DNA of 64,000 nt, from the NCBI GenBank assembly GCA_012932295.1, contig JAAONU010000016.1, positions 31,309,290-31,373,289 on the forward strand. The letters are read 5' to 3'. The notes beneath the pieces were generated by a model, which searched no databases, had not been told where the DNA came from, and was given only the letters and a program-made list of their open reading frames with translations. Below, piece by piece: positions 1 to 11,037 of the stretch. This DNA is from Cyclina sinensis. Lineage: Eukaryota > Mollusca > Bivalvia > Venerida > Veneridae. A program made the position numbers and the translations under genes. Numbering within the stretch: position 1 is the first letter of the stretch; each line of letters begins with the position of its first letter.

Positions 1-453
1 ACCATTTTTTTCAAATTACAATATGTAATCTATTTGGTTGTTCATTTTGTTATTTTACTTATACATTCGACACCTGTGTTTTTTTTTCAATTTCAATACT
101 TCTGCTAAGTAAAAGTGTATTATTATTATTTTTTTAAATTTTATATAGTATGTTTATTTTTCATTGGTCATTTAAAAATATAGACATTAGGTTGGAGTAA
201 TGGTCCTTGTCTACAAACCAAGATATTGAGTTTCATCTATTCATCTGTAAGCCAAAAAGACAGAACACATTGGCAAAAAGGTTATGTAAATGCCATTCAA
301 AATTGCAAAATATATCGTGTTAAATAAATTTAACGAAGTGAGGAAAAGCGATGTTCATTTCAAACTATTTCATTATTGAACTTCAAGCAAAGTAAGCGTA
401 TTTGAATTGTCTTTTGTATTTAAACTGTCGAATAGCATTTTCCTACTGAATAT
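1..453. other. A+T-rich flank, nothing recognised
   Basis: Low-complexity A+T-rich DNA left of the LTR element. I see no convincing coding frame, RNA gene or repeat boundary. Confidence 0.6.
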
Positions 454-1985
454 TGTTGCGCTCTCGGGCCTAAGGGTCGTGGTTCCAGACTGTACAGCGC
501 GATACTTGCTCCTGGGCACCTAGGATCCGTTATCCTCGTGCGCGGCTCCTGGGGTAAACTTCATATAGTCTGCTCCTCGCAAAATCCTTGGCGAAATGAT
601 GGGGCGGGGGTAATGGACTTTATGCTAGGGGTTGGACTTCAGCCTGGGCTATAGTTTACCGGCGTTACACCTTACTGACTAATATTTAAGTAATAAATGG
701 ACACACCCGAAATAACTACAACGATTCACTTTATTTTGCTCATTCTAAATAAGAAAATATGTAAATAATAAACCTAGCATCTATACACTAAAATACGCAG
801 AACGTTTATTCTCCGTTAAATTTACAGCTGGATATATTAGAACCCAGGTTACAGACGCAAGCCTTTAATCATATAAATTGATGTATCGCCAAAAAACCGT
901 GGCACTTTAAGACAACATTAACGTTTGAAAACAATTTATGAAAACGTCCCTGGGTTTATCCTAATCGATTAAATCTAGTAGTGTAAAACATCACTAAAAT
1001 ATACCTATTTTAAATCAAAAAAGAGAAAACGAAAAATAGTTTTCTTGCAGTTTCGCTACACGGTGTAATTAACCATTAAACACTTAACAAGGATAAGTAA
1101 CCAAATTCAGGCAGTTAAACTAACCTTGAAATGTTTAGAAAGAAATTCTCGAAACGGGCGCCTAACCGAAGGTTTTTTGCTGAAGTCCCCGATCGCAGCA
1201 AGATTCAGCGTATATATACTGAACGCTAGTGCGGGAAGAGCAGCATGCAGCAAAACATAACATTAATGTGGATAAAATGCTGCGCTTGTGCGAAATCGCT
1301 ACAATAATAACGCCTAACGCTGCAGTGTAGCGCAGATGCTGCACTGCGGCCAAAACGCAGCAATGATGCACTTTTGCCGCTTGGTGTTGTGCACTAGAAT
1401 AAAACAAGAATTTAAATGAAGAAGTTAATAAAGTCATAACACAATGTATTATTAACCTGATAAGGATGTTTTCGTTGACTTGTAATGTAAATCATGACAT
1501 TACGGAGATGAAATGTAGTAGAGAATACAAGCTACACTACAGTGTATAACGTTGTCCCTGGCAACGACCGGAAATAGAACACATAAATATGGCTGCCAGT
1601 TGGAAAACAACCGACAACTTAACAATTCATTCTACAAAAATAAACTGTTATACATCAAATTAAACGTGATGACTTTGCATATACGTTATAAACAATAGGA
1701 GCTTACATTCTGACTTAGATAGTTTAGGAAAAAAGTGCAAGTAAAAGGCTTTTAAAACAAACACTGGAGCTACAGATGATTGTTTACATGTTAACATCAG
1801 GGTCGGATCTTGTGAAACCATGCTGTGTTCAAGATTCCTGGCAGAGTGCATGAATAAGGCACGTTGGGCTGTAAATTTAACCAGTCCAACTGCTGACATT
1901 TATGTGTAAAGCCAAAGTAGGCTGCAAAACATATTAAAGAAGACTAGGAACAAGAAACTAGAACTTTAAACAGTGAAAGGTAACA
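454..1985 (-). repeat. 3' LTR of the Gypsy element
   Basis: Direct repeat of 9514-11037, running from TGTTGCG to GGTAACA. Since the element reads on the minus strand, this is its downstream LTR. Substitutions relative to the other copy cluster near 533-573 and 672-700. Small open frames inside it recur in the other LTR in altered form and are not convincing genes. Confidence 0.92.
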
Positions 1986-2371
1986 AAGACATTTCCTCAA
2001 CAACAAAGTTTTACATAATGGTAAACAGATACCTTAAAATGTACATTATCTGAAGGTAGACAAGAACCTTAAGCCTTATACAAATTTTCCAAGAGGTAAT
2101 AGTCTTAAACAGCTTTTAGAACACGATACAAACAGCTTTGAGACGATACTTAGAAACGCAATCCTATATACTTGTTTACACAATGCAAAAATTCTTAAGT
2201 CATAAATATTTAAGCGAATATACAGCAGAAGTAAAAACAAATGACTAGATTTATGTTAAGGAAAGACACATTACTTAATGGAATGAAGCGCCTCTTATCA
2301 TAAAATATACTATAGATATTAAAAATAACAAAATGTACAAATGAAATCTTCTTTGAACTTCTTGTTGATCT
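1986..2371 (-). other. 3' untranslated part of the Gypsy element
   Basis: Lies between the last accessory frame and the 3' LTR. No coding frame is seen. A polypurine tract is expected just before the LTR on the minus strand, but only a short weak purine run is visible there. Confidence 0.5.
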
Positions 2372-2854
2372 TCACTTCCCCGTCTTCTTGACCTTGGTGT
2401 CCTTCACAACTGAAGAGATCCTGGACGGCCTGTTTTCCTTGTTTTCCTCCAGTCTTGGTCTCTTTTCGGAGGACTCCTGGGCATCATCCCTACGATTGGC
2501 GACATACATTCGTCTCAGGACGGCATTGTTAACAGAGCGCTCGAGTTGATGGACAGAATCGGCTACCTTCCCCATGGTCTTATTCACCTCCTCGATCCTG
2601 CGTCTGTTTCTTTCGACCGCCTGAAAGATCTTGTCCAGCGCAACCCGGAGCGTCTCGTCAAGGCGGGTGATGGTCATTGATGAAGCCGTTGGTGTGAGGT
2701 CCTTTCTGTTGTGAGAGACCTTGGTCTGCGTTCCAACATCAGCCTTCTGTGGCGGCACTGGAGAGAAGCAGGTCTCACTCTCACCTCTACCCAGCAGCCG
2801 TTCCTTTATATCTTCAACCTCGGGTGTACCTGTAAAGTCAAGAGGCGTTTTCAC
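2372..2854 (-). CDS. Accessory Gypsy reading frame, predicted coiled coil with basic tail
   Basis: An open frame of 160 codons downstream of integrase. Residues about 63-115 are rich in spaced Leu, Ile and Val with charged residues between (for example ALDKIFQAVERNRRRIEEVN), as in a coiled coil. The C-terminal 45 residues are Lys/Arg/Glu/Ser-rich and look nuclear or nucleic-acid binding. I see no signal peptide or membrane segment, so it is not an envelope protein. Function unknown. Two further open segments lie just upstream on the same strand in other frames (3010-3549 and 3449-3772), and the three may be remains of one longer protein separated by indels. I chose the first ATG, but an upstream start or a spliced join is possible. 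Confidence 0.5.
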   Translation of the reverse strand: MKTPLDFTGTPEVEDIKERLLGRGESETCFSPVPPQKADVGTQTKVSHNRKDLTPTASSMTITRLDETLRVALDKIFQAVERNRRRIEEVNKTMGKVADSVHQLERSVNNAVLRRMYVANRRDDAQESSEKRPRLEENKENRPSRISSVVKDTKVKKTGK

Positions 2855-3009
2855 AGGTTCGGGAGTGCTAGGCAGCTGGATGCGGCTCCGGCATAGTGGC
2901 TGCTATGGAATCAAGCTTAGCCGGAGACGCTTGCACGGAATCTAATCCAGATGTAAAAAAGGTGTCACCAAAGGACGGAATGTAGGTGGACGTCTTGACG
3001 GCCAGATAC

Positions 3010-3549
3010 TCAAGCATAGCGGAGTGTACCTGCTGTAAGTGGAGATGTCACGTTACCCGTGCCTTGAGGCGGAATAGTAGCAAACCTGGGGACAGCAGAG
3101 GCTTGAACAGAAGTAGCAGCTGGAAGAGTCAGTGGTCGAGGAACAGATGTCAGTGGCGCAGAGGAGAAAAGTGGTGATAGCCCGACAGACGCTGAGATTC
3201 CTACATGTGATAGGGTGGTTGCACCTGCTGCAGTCAACGCTAGTAAAGCCGGGTCATACTTAGGTACCAGGTTCCTGTTGATGGGCGTTGATTTATTTAA
3301 AGGTTGACCCACCTTGTCAGCAAACAGGCTGGCGTAGACTTGCGAAGTAACCTGCAAGTTGATAAGCCCAGGGTTTATCTCCGATGCCTCCAGCTCCCCG
3401 TCCTCGCTCTGGCAATCATCCGCAACCGTCATACTTCTCCTCCCCACCTCATCCTCTGTGGCCAAACGGGTCAACTTCCTCCGACACCAGCTTCGAGTTG
3501 TGGTTCTGACCTGGAAACCTTCTTGGCTCCCCTCCCCTGGCCTGCGCAT
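3010..3549 (-). CDS. Accessory Gypsy reading frame, Ser/Thr/Pro/Ala-rich
   Basis: An open frame of 179 codons between integrase and the coiled-coil frame. The first 60 residues are charged and contain an acidic patch (near residues 44-57). The rest is Ala/Ser/Thr/Pro/Leu-rich and looks disordered, with no transmembrane span. Its start overlaps in another frame the end of the Cys/His-rich frame at 3449-3772, as expected if an indel has split one protein. I recognise no domain. It is either a middle, low-complexity part of a gag-like or regulatory third ORF, or a decayed linker. Confidence 0.4.
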   Translation of the reverse strand: MRRPGEGSQEGFQVRTTTRSWCRRKLTRLATEDEVGRRSMTVADDCQSEDGELEASEINPGLINLQVTSQVYASLFADKVGQPLNKSTPINRNLVPKYDPALLALTAAGATTLSHVGISASVGLSPLFSSAPLTSVPRPLTLPAATSVQASAVPRFATIPPQGTGNVTSPLTAGTLRYA

Positions 3550-3772
3550 CTGCCAAGTGCTTCGGCTGGATTGCGTTCTTCTCGAGTGTTCCCATTGTCA
3601 TACACCTGAAATGGCAATGGTAGCAAAAGAAAGGTGCCTGATCTAGAGCCTGGTGGTATCGGTATACGTGGAGGAACATCCTATAGCGCTCACATACGTG
3701 TACTTTCTGTTCCCTCTCACAGTGTAAGCAGGTGTAGAGCCTCCTCTTACCACGCCTTGCATCGATCGCAGC
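3449..3772 (-). CDS. Accessory Gypsy reading frame with paired Cys/His cluster
   Basis: The frame is open from 3772 to 3449, although its first ATG is only at 3679. The open part begins immediately after TTGTAG, which reads as a 3' splice acceptor on the minus strand and suggests expression from a spliced subgenomic RNA. The translation carries two Cys-x2-Cys knuckles: one near the start (TCLHCE) with following His and Cys residues, and one about 35 residues later (FFCYHC) followed by a further Cys. This looks like a compact zinc-binding module. I do not recognise the family. Splicing is inferred from one site only. Confidence 0.42.
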   Translation of the reverse strand, partial: AAIDARRGKRRLYTCLHCEREQKVHVCERYRMFLHVYRYHQALDQAPFFCYHCHFRCMTMGTLEKNAIQPKHLADAQARGGEPRRFPGQNHNSKLVSEEVDPFGHRG

Positions 3773-3976
3773 CTACAATATACAAAATTGAACCGACTCT
3801 CAGCCAGGGAATCTTACTATGATGAATACAATGATCAAAGGCTTGCGTATTCGTTTCATCTCCCTGTTTAAGGCGAAAGGTAAACTATTTCGATACCCCT
3901 CCAACTGTTACTTATTGTACATAATCCTAACCTACTTACCTTTGTTTCCTGCACTGTAAGGTAAGTCTACTTAATA

Positions 3977-5310
3977 TCACTCTAGTCTGCTGCAGTTAGC
4001 CCTGGTTGGTTTCCTAGCTAAATTCTTAACCCATCTAGGCTCCGAATTACCTGTATACAATTTGAGTTTATCATGGTGTGCGAGTCTTTTCTCCCCGCGA
4101 TTACTTATTTGTACCTTAAAGGTTAATGGCGAAAGCTTTTCTATTATAACAAAGGGACCATCAAACCTTCTTTCTAGTTTTGGGGTGACGCTCACTTTTT
4201 TCCTTCGTGTAGCAACTAAACTATGTTGCCGATATTGTATTGAGTAAACGAGGCATTCAGGTCATATATGTCCTGCTTCTCTTTGCGCTTGCCTTAAGAT
4301 AACGTCGCGCTACTTCCTGAGCTTTCAGCATACGGTCACGTATTTTCTGAACCTGCCCGCATTGGGAAATGGGGTCTTTCTTGACTACATAATCATGGAT
4401 AAAGTCTGCAGGCATTCGGACTTCTCTGCCAAAGCACATGATATTAGGCGTTAACTTTGTTGATTCATTTGGGGTGGCTCGGTACGCCCGAGCAAGGAAA
4501 CCAAGGTAATGGTCCCACTGGTCCTGTTCAACTAAGAACTCCTTTACCATTTTTATGAGACTCCTATTAAATCTCTCACATTGCCCGTTAGAAATCGGAT
4601 GCCTGGGCGTTGTCCGAGATTTCCTTATGTCAAACTATTCGCAAAGTTTCCTGCCCTCGAACGTTGCACCCAAGTCAGTATGGATTGACAGAGGACAGCC
4701 CAGCGTGCAATGAATTCATTTGCACTTTTTAATGCACACACGTCCGCCCGCTGAGATGGTACCGGGATGACTTCAACGAACTTAGTGAAATGGTCTGTCA
4801 GAACCATAATATATCTGTTGCCATTTTCTGTCAGCGGGAGTGGGCGACGGTAATCAATAGCCAAGGCGTCCCATGGAGCACCACTCGGTAAATGCCCCAT
4901 CGGAGCCATTGACTTTTTCTTGGGATCTGCATCTGCAGCACATATGTCGCACGAGCGCACGTGTAACTTTACATCTTCCCTCATTCGAAACCAGTAATAA
5001 TTTTGTAGAAGCTTATTTCTAGTCCTCTTGGTACCAAGATGTCCGGCTAAGGCGTTTCTATGGGCCTGCTTCAGTAGCTGCTTTTTCATGTCCTGTGGCA
5101 CAATAAATAAAGGTAGCTGTCGGTTCCGTTGCGTTTCGTGAAACTTCGGCATAATACGCCATTTTGTAACACCAAGTTGTCCCACAGTATCGCATAGTGC
5201 CTCGAAACTGGACTCTGTAGCTCCAACTCACAGTTTGTTGGTTTCGAACCTGTTTTCATAGCTCTCATTATAATGGCTATATCAGGGTCATCTTCTTGAC
5301 GTTTGACCAT
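3977..5310 (-). pseudogene. Gypsy integrase, frameshifted
   Basis: Integrase remains spread over several minus-strand frames. The region before the zinc finger starts near 5310. The HHCC zinc finger lies in 4625-5185 (two His in AHRNALAGH and a later CDIC). The catalytic core follows, with the first Asp in AIDY. The second Asp segment is read only after a frame change near 4707. The Glu segment comes in the frame that feeds 4257-4550, whose YRATPNESTKLTPN stretch is characteristic of Gypsy integrases. The C-terminal tail at 3977-4195 contains a GPF-type motif (KLERRFDGPFVI) of the SH3-like integrase C-terminus. At least three frame changes are needed (near 5120, near 4707 and between 4257 and 4195), so no active integrase can be made. 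Family assignment is firm. Confidence 0.88.
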
Positions 5311-5399
5311 TTCCTCAGAGGACAGCAGTTCTACCCATGGTTTTTTTCTGACGACTCCTCGTCGGAAGCCGCTCGAACCTGAAACTTGATTTCTGGGTC

Positions 5400-7157
5400 C
5401 TCTTTGTCAGCTCGAGCCTAGCTAGGATTTTCTGAAGAGGCAGACGAATCCAGTGGCCAGGACGATACCATGATCTCTGCGCGGCGTCTGCATTTATTGC
5501 ATGGGCCGCATTTTAACGGCTCACTAGTGTCGACCTCACTGCAATCACACGATCTTGGATCTTCACACCTGGACAGGGCATCGCAATGGGACTGAAGTTT
5601 ACCTGGACGGTACTGGATAGAAAAGTTGTAGGCAGCCAGTATCTCGATCTAGCGGGCAATCTTCCCGTTTGGCTCCTTAAGAATGAAGAGCCAGACCAAA
5701 GCCAGATGGTCGCTTCGCACTGTGAATTTCCGTCTTAGCAGATACTGCCGAAAGTATTGTACGAAATACACAACCGCTAGCAGCTCCTTTTCCGTTATGA
5801 AATAGTTGCGTTCGGTTTTATTCATTGATCGACTGGCATAAGCGATTACGCGCTCTCGGCTGGCTTGGACTTGCGGCAAGACTGCTCCGAGACCGAAACC
5901 GGAAGAGTGGACGTCTAACAGGAACTCTCCGCCTTCATTCAACGGGTATCCCATTATGTCAGCTCCTGTAACGTGAGCCTTCAACTTGTCAAACGCTGCT
6001 TGACACTCAGGTGTCAACACGAAGACGGCATCTTTCTTCGTCAAGTCGAGCAACGGCCTTGCAATCTTTGCGAAGTCCTTTATAAAACGCCGGTAATAGG
6101 ACCCGGTCGCTACGAACTGTTTTACCTGTTTCGCCGTCATTGGCGTAGGCCAATCAGCAATCTTCGCTATATTGGTAGGATCAGGCCGTACACCATTCCC
6201 CGACACGACGTGGCCAAGGAAAACTACTTCGGTCCGAAGGAGGTGGCATTTCTCTGGGCGTAATTTCAGGCCAGCTGCCTTTATTCTGGCCAGGACGTCC
6301 TCAATCCTGTTCATGTGCTCTTCAAAGTTGGCTCCAAACACGACAATATCGTCGACATATACTAAGCAGGTTATCTACTGTTGAAGTACAAGCTCCATTG
6401 TCCCCTGGAACGTGCTACTGCTGTTGCTCAAACCAAACGACATCCTCGTCATCTCAAAGAGGCCATACTTGCAAACAAACGCACTTTTTGGTATATCCTC
6501 CTTCTTAAGTGGAATTTGGAAATACCCTGAAGTAAGATCGAAGGAGCTAAACCATTTCATGCCTGCAACGGCGTCCAGACAATCCTGTACCCGCGGCAGA
6601 GGGAAGCCATCTGTTTTCACGAGGGCGTTGACCTTCCTATACTCTACGCAAGGACGAACTAGGCCTGACGTTTTCCTGACGAAGACGATTGGACTCGCCC
6701 AAGGCGAGGAACTCTTACGAATGACCCCCTTTTTCAAAAGGTCGTCAATAGCGGCCTTCTCCTCTTCTGCAAATGCTAGCGGCACGCACCTTGGCCTTTG
6801 TTTGATAGGTGCTGCATTTCCGGTCTCTATAGGGTGCTACGCCAGATCTGTTTGCCCCAAGTCCCACTCGTCTTTAGAGAAAGTATCGCCATACTCGCTC
6901 AAGAGGTCTGCTATTCGCACCTGTTCATCCTTACTTCGTCCAATTATTGAATTTTCGTAGAGCTCCCTTAAATGCTCAGGCACGACGTGCGCTTTTCCCT
7001 TCACCTCTCTGACCACACTAGTATGTTTCTCTTGAGTGACTCTCCTGATCCTATAGAGATTTTTGTCCTCAGATTCATGTTCTTTTTCAGCCAACACACT
7101 GGCGATCTTTCCCGCCCTCTCGGCGATGCCGATACACGCATCTTGCTTTAACGCCAC
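5400..7157 (-). pseudogene. Gypsy reverse transcriptase and RNase H, with nonsense codons
   Basis: One frame runs through the protease-RT linker (6837-7157), RT fingers and palm (6375-6785), the YVDD active-site box (about 6345-6358), the thumb and RNase H (5649-6341), and on past 5649. Three in-frame TAG codons interrupt it, at 6837-6839, 6375-6377 and 5649-5651; the middle one falls a few codons before YVDD. Good RT landmarks are the SPWASPIVFVRK segment and FSSFDLTSGYFQI. In RNase H the first catalytic Asp position reads His (in LDVHSSGFGLGAVL), so that domain would be inactive even without the stops. The later acidic residue in VRSDHLAL is kept. This is the polymerase of the element, once used for cDNA synthesis in cytoplasmic particles. 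Confidence 0.92.
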
Positions 7158-7308
7158 GTCTCCCTTAAAAAGGATTCAGTATCCGCACCTTGCAGGTAGG
7201 GCCACTGTTAACATCAACAAAAGTTGAAGCCATGACCAGACAATATCTTTCATTGAAGTTCTCACACGTCTCTATGATGTACTCGCAGCTGCTTTCCAAG
7301 TCGTCTGC

Positions 7309-7815
7309 CTATTGGCGTTCCACATACACGTCTACCACAGTCTCGGCGCCGCCGATTATTAACACATCGTCCGCAACCGTAGCCTTCCTAGCAACGTATC
7401 TCTTGCCGACTTGGTGGACAGGAACCTCCACGCCATCCAACACTAGGACCCTTTTACTCAAAAGGAGGTCAGCCGGTCCCTTCTCTCCTCCTCTGAGGAT
7501 GTCAAAACCTAAAAGCGCATCATCCTCGATGTCCGCAACCACTACCTCATGCACGATCTCATATGTACCAAGCTTCAAACTAAATTCTGCTTTACCCTTC
7601 TCTCTAAATGGTAAACCATCAGCTCCTCGAAGCTTGCCACCCTTCTTTAACTCTGGCCTTCTTGACAAGTCTATACCCTCAAATATTCTGGTTGACAACA
7701 CTGTTCTAACAGCTCCCGTATCTGCCGTAAACAGTGTTTCAACTCCCTCTACCGTGCCGTGTATGTACACCCCATCACACAATTCCTTCCTGTTGGCCTT
7801 TCCACTGCCCCTCAA
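7309..7815 (-). pseudogene. Gypsy aspartic protease
   Basis: An open frame of 168 codons in a different frame from RT. It shows the retroviral-type protease signature: the catalytic Asp-Thr-Gly in LFTADTGAVRTVLS (about residues 31-33), a GADGL flap-like segment, and DALLGFDIL as the second hydrophobic-Gly motif. Its size suits a Gypsy protease domain. It would process Gag-Pol as a dimer. The domain itself is intact, but it cannot be translated with the broken gag upstream or the interrupted RT downstream. The frame change from gag may be an original -1 slip or later damage. Confidence 0.82.
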
Positions 7816-7862
7816 TCCATCATCATTATCTCCCTTTCCTAGTCTATTGTGGCCCTCATCTC

Positions 7863-9437
7863 TTAAAGGGACCTTCTCCCGGCCACTGGGGTTGGTCCCT
7901 TGAAGTTTAAACTCGCCCCTTTTCTTGAGGGCCCCTGATTCTCGACTTCGGAAGGCTTCCGGTTCTGCTGCAATTCCCCTCCTGCCTCTGATCTTTTTTT
8001 AGGGCAATTTCGAGCATAACGTCCCATTGCGTGGCAGTAAAACCACTCGATCGCGTCATTACTTCTGCCATTTCTCTCCCTCTTAGGTACTTCATTTTCA
8101 CACTTACCGGCTCTCTCAAGCTTTTCTAGCCTCTCTAAAATTTTTGAGATAACTTCTTCTTGCTTACTGGCTGGCTGACCGTTATGCTTCACCCCCTGTC
8201 GCCGGAAAGTATTTTCTTGCTGATGCCTCGCATCGGTCCTGTCTGGTACCCGCAATACATTTCCACAGGTGTACACATCAAAACCCTCGTCACCCTGCAT
8301 AGTGCGCCGGGCATTTTTGTACCTTTTATTTTGTCCGCTACTTCTCGTTTGGATGAGGTTCACCACATGGTAGACTATCGTCTATCGTTTCCGGCATCTT
8401 GTGAAATTACACCCCAAAGCGAACCTCGTCGTCGCGTAGGCCGTCAAAGAACCTTCTGACTAGATCCTCCTCTCGCGTCCTCTTATCGCGGTAGCCGTGG
8501 GCCTTATCATATAACATTTTCCAATCCGCGGCGTACTCTTCGGCGGTTTCGCCGACTCTCTGATTTCGCCGGCTAAGTTTCGCCGCGAAAGATCGCGCCG
8601 TTTCTACAATGCAGAAGCGATTATGCTGCTCGGATACCAGGTCGCCATAATTACCAAGGACTTGATTAGGCAACTGCCCAAATAAGAATTGAGTAGCATG
8701 GCCTCCATCCGGGGAAGAAACTGATCTAGCTTTATTTCCTCGTCCCAGCTATACCTTTCAGCCACGGCTTCGAACCTTGCGATCCATATCTGCCAGTCTT
8801 CCTTGCCTTTGAACGTTGGAATTTTTGCGTTGTCTGTTGCCCTCATTCGCGCATCTCTCCTGTTAATGGTGAAAATATCTTACCGTCCGTCCGGTCTGGC
8901 ATAGCCCATAGTCGCCCTCATATTGGCTGAGTTGGCATTAAAATCTTGCCATGGTATCCTTTGCCCCACTTCACCACGGTGACTATGGTAACGGTCTGCG
9001 TTGTAGAACACATTTTGGTGAGGCAAGGCCCCTACGTCACCTTGCTCCGTACTGGACTTTAATTTAGCCCTATGCATAAGACTAGAATTTTCATGCTAGA
9101 CTGCTAAGTGTGACATGGCCCGTTTAAGGGTCTTGAGCTCTGCGACGACCTCCTTAAGGACCCCGGAGATATCACTATAGACTTGATCAGACCTGGTTAG
9201 GCCACGGACTGGCGTATCCGTCATAGACGTATTTATCGCTGCATCAGCGTGTATCGGGCTGTACTGTGCGGCGGCGTCGCCGACCTCACGCGACATGGAG
9301 GTTCCTAACATAGGCTCGATATCTGAAACTGTCTGCAAAATACAAGAACGAGATAGCCCCCTATGGCTTATAGCGTCGGCGTCCTGCCGACGAAAATAAA
9401 TCTCCCCTTCACTGTCTACCGGGGTGTGATTTTCCAT
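7863..9437 (-). pseudogene. Gypsy Gag (capsid and nucleocapsid), broken
   Basis: The likely start is the ATG at 9437, the first after the 5' LTR and primer site. The N-terminal part (9437-8880) continues past an in-frame TAG at 9096-9098 and stops at a TAA at 8880-8882. The capsid-like part follows, with the retrotransposon-gag pattern IPTFKGKEDWQIWIARFEA (frame ending 8604). It shifts frame near 8690 and continues to a TAA at 8407, then shifts again near 8375 into the nucleocapsid part (8366-7863). The single zinc knuckle is degenerate: in WFYCHAMGRYARNC the first Cys is Trp and the His is Arg. Gag would form the particle and bind the RNA; this copy cannot. Confidence 0.82.
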
Positions 9438-9487
9438 ACTGTAATACGAAGGTGTAGGTACGTTTCACTGGATCCCCGAACGTCAAG

Positions 9488-9506
9488 GGATCCCACTTCC
9501 GACACA
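9488..9506 (-). promoter_or_regulatory. Probable primer-binding site for a tRNA-Leu-like primer
   Basis: Just inside the 5' LTR, the minus strand reads TGTCGGAAGTGGGATCC. It resembles the complement of a tRNA-Leu 3' end, and leucine primers are known in mollusc Gypsy elements such as Steamer. The expected leading TGG is altered and the site is set back about 8 bases from the LTR end, so the call is tentative. Confidence 0.5.
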
Positions 9507-9513
9507 AAAAAAT

Positions 9514-11037
9514 TGTTGCGCTCTCGGGCCTAAGGGTCGTGGTTCCAGACTGTACAGCGCGATACTTGCTCCTGGGCACCTAGGATCCGTTTTTCTCGTG
9601 CGCGGCTCCTAGGGTAAACTTCCTCTTGTCTGCTCCTCGCAGAATCCTTGGCGAAATGACGGGGCGGGGGTAATGGACTTTATGCTAGGGGTTGGACTTC
9701 AGCCTGGGCTATAGTTTACCGGCGTTACACCTAAATGACTAATATTTAAGTTATTACAAGACACACCCGAAATAACTACAACGATTCACTTTATTATGCT
9801 CATTCTAAATAAGAAAATATGTAAATAATAAACTTTGCATCTATACACTAAAATACGCAGAACGTTTATTCTCCGTTAAATTTACAGCTGAGTATATTAG
9901 AACCCAGGTTACAGACGCAAGCCTTTAATCATATAAATTGATGTATCGCCAAAAAACGTGGCACTTTAAGACAACATTAACGTCTGAAAACAATTTATAA
10001 AAACGTTCCTGGGTTTATCCTAATCAATTAAATCTAATAGTAAAACATCACTAAAATATACCTATTCTAAATCAAAAAAGAGAAAACGAAAAATAGTTTT
10101 CTTGCAGTTTCGCTACACGGCGTATTTAACCATTAAATACTTAACAAGGATAAATAACCAAATTCGGGCAGTTAAACTAACCTTGAAATGTTTAGAAAGA
10201 AATTCTCGAAACGGGCGCCTAACCCGAATTTTGCTGAAGTCCCCGATCGCAGCAAGATTCAGCGTATATATACTGAACGCTAGTGCGGGAAGAGCAGCAT
10301 GCAGCAAAACATAACATTAATGTGGATAAAATGCTGCGCTTGTGCGAAATCGCTACAATAATAACGCCCAACGCTGCAGTGTAGCGCAGATGCTGCATTG
10401 CGGCCAAAATGCAGCAAATATGCACTTTTGCCGCACGGTGTTGTGCACTAGAATAAAACAAGAATTTAAATGAAGAAGTTATAAAGTCATAAAATATGTA
10501 TTATTAACCTGATAAGGATGTTTTCGTTGACTTGTAATGTAAATCATGACATTAAGGAGATGAAATGTAGTAGAGAAAACAAGCTACACTACAGTGTATT
10601 ACGTTGTCCCTGGCAACGACCGGAAATAGAACACATAAATATGGCTGCCAGTAGGAAAACAACCGACAACTTAGCAATTCATTCAACAAAAATAAACTGT
10701 TATACATCAAATTAAACGTGATGACTTTGCATATACGTTATAAACAATAGGAGCTTACATTCTGACTAGGATAGTTTAGGAAAAAAGTGCAAGTAAAAGG
10801 CTTTTAAAACAAACATTGGAGCAACAGATGATTGTTTATATGTTAACAACAGGGGCGGATCTTGTGAAACCATGCTGTGTTCAAGATTCCTGGCAGAGTG
10901 CATGAATAAGGCACGTTGGGCTGTAAATTTAACCAGTTCAACTGCTGACATTTATGTGTAAAGCCAAAGTAGGCTGCAAAACATATTAAAGAAGACTAGG
11001 AACAAGAAACTAGAACTTTAAACAGTGAAAGGTAACA
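9514..11037 (-). repeat. 5' LTR of the Gypsy element
   Basis: Direct repeat of 454-1985, from TGTTGCG to GGTAACA. It would supply the promoter for minus-strand transcription of the element. Confidence 0.92.

Larger units (their letters stand above)
454..11037 (-). mobile_element. Gypsy-type LTR retrotransposon, full length but inactivated
   Basis: Two direct repeats of about 1.5 kb bracket a minus-strand coding region in the order gag, protease, RT, RNase H, integrase, which is the Ty3/Gypsy gene order. Both LTRs begin TGTTGCG and end TAACA, so the usual TG...CA ends with a 4-bp inverted repeat are present. A likely tRNA-primed start site lies just inside the right-hand (5') LTR. Every core domain is interrupted by stops or frameshifts, so the copy is dead by reading. 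The LTRs differ at scattered sites, by eye a few per cent, so the insertion is not brand new. No clean 4-5-bp target duplication is visible: the flanks are AATAT on the left and TGTAT on the right. A block of extra reading frames lies between integrase and the 3' LTR. Confidence 0.93.

Noticed and set aside
1162..1437. Protein encoded in the LTRs (also 10219-10461 and the 1660/10766 pair)
   Set aside because: They recur only because the LTRs are duplicated, differ in length and end between copies, and show no motif. Chance open frames.
2372..3772. Envelope gene in the 3' region of the Gypsy element
   Set aside because: No signal peptide, no transmembrane segment and no envelope-type motif in any of the three frames. 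Composition suggests nuclear or nucleic-acid binding instead.
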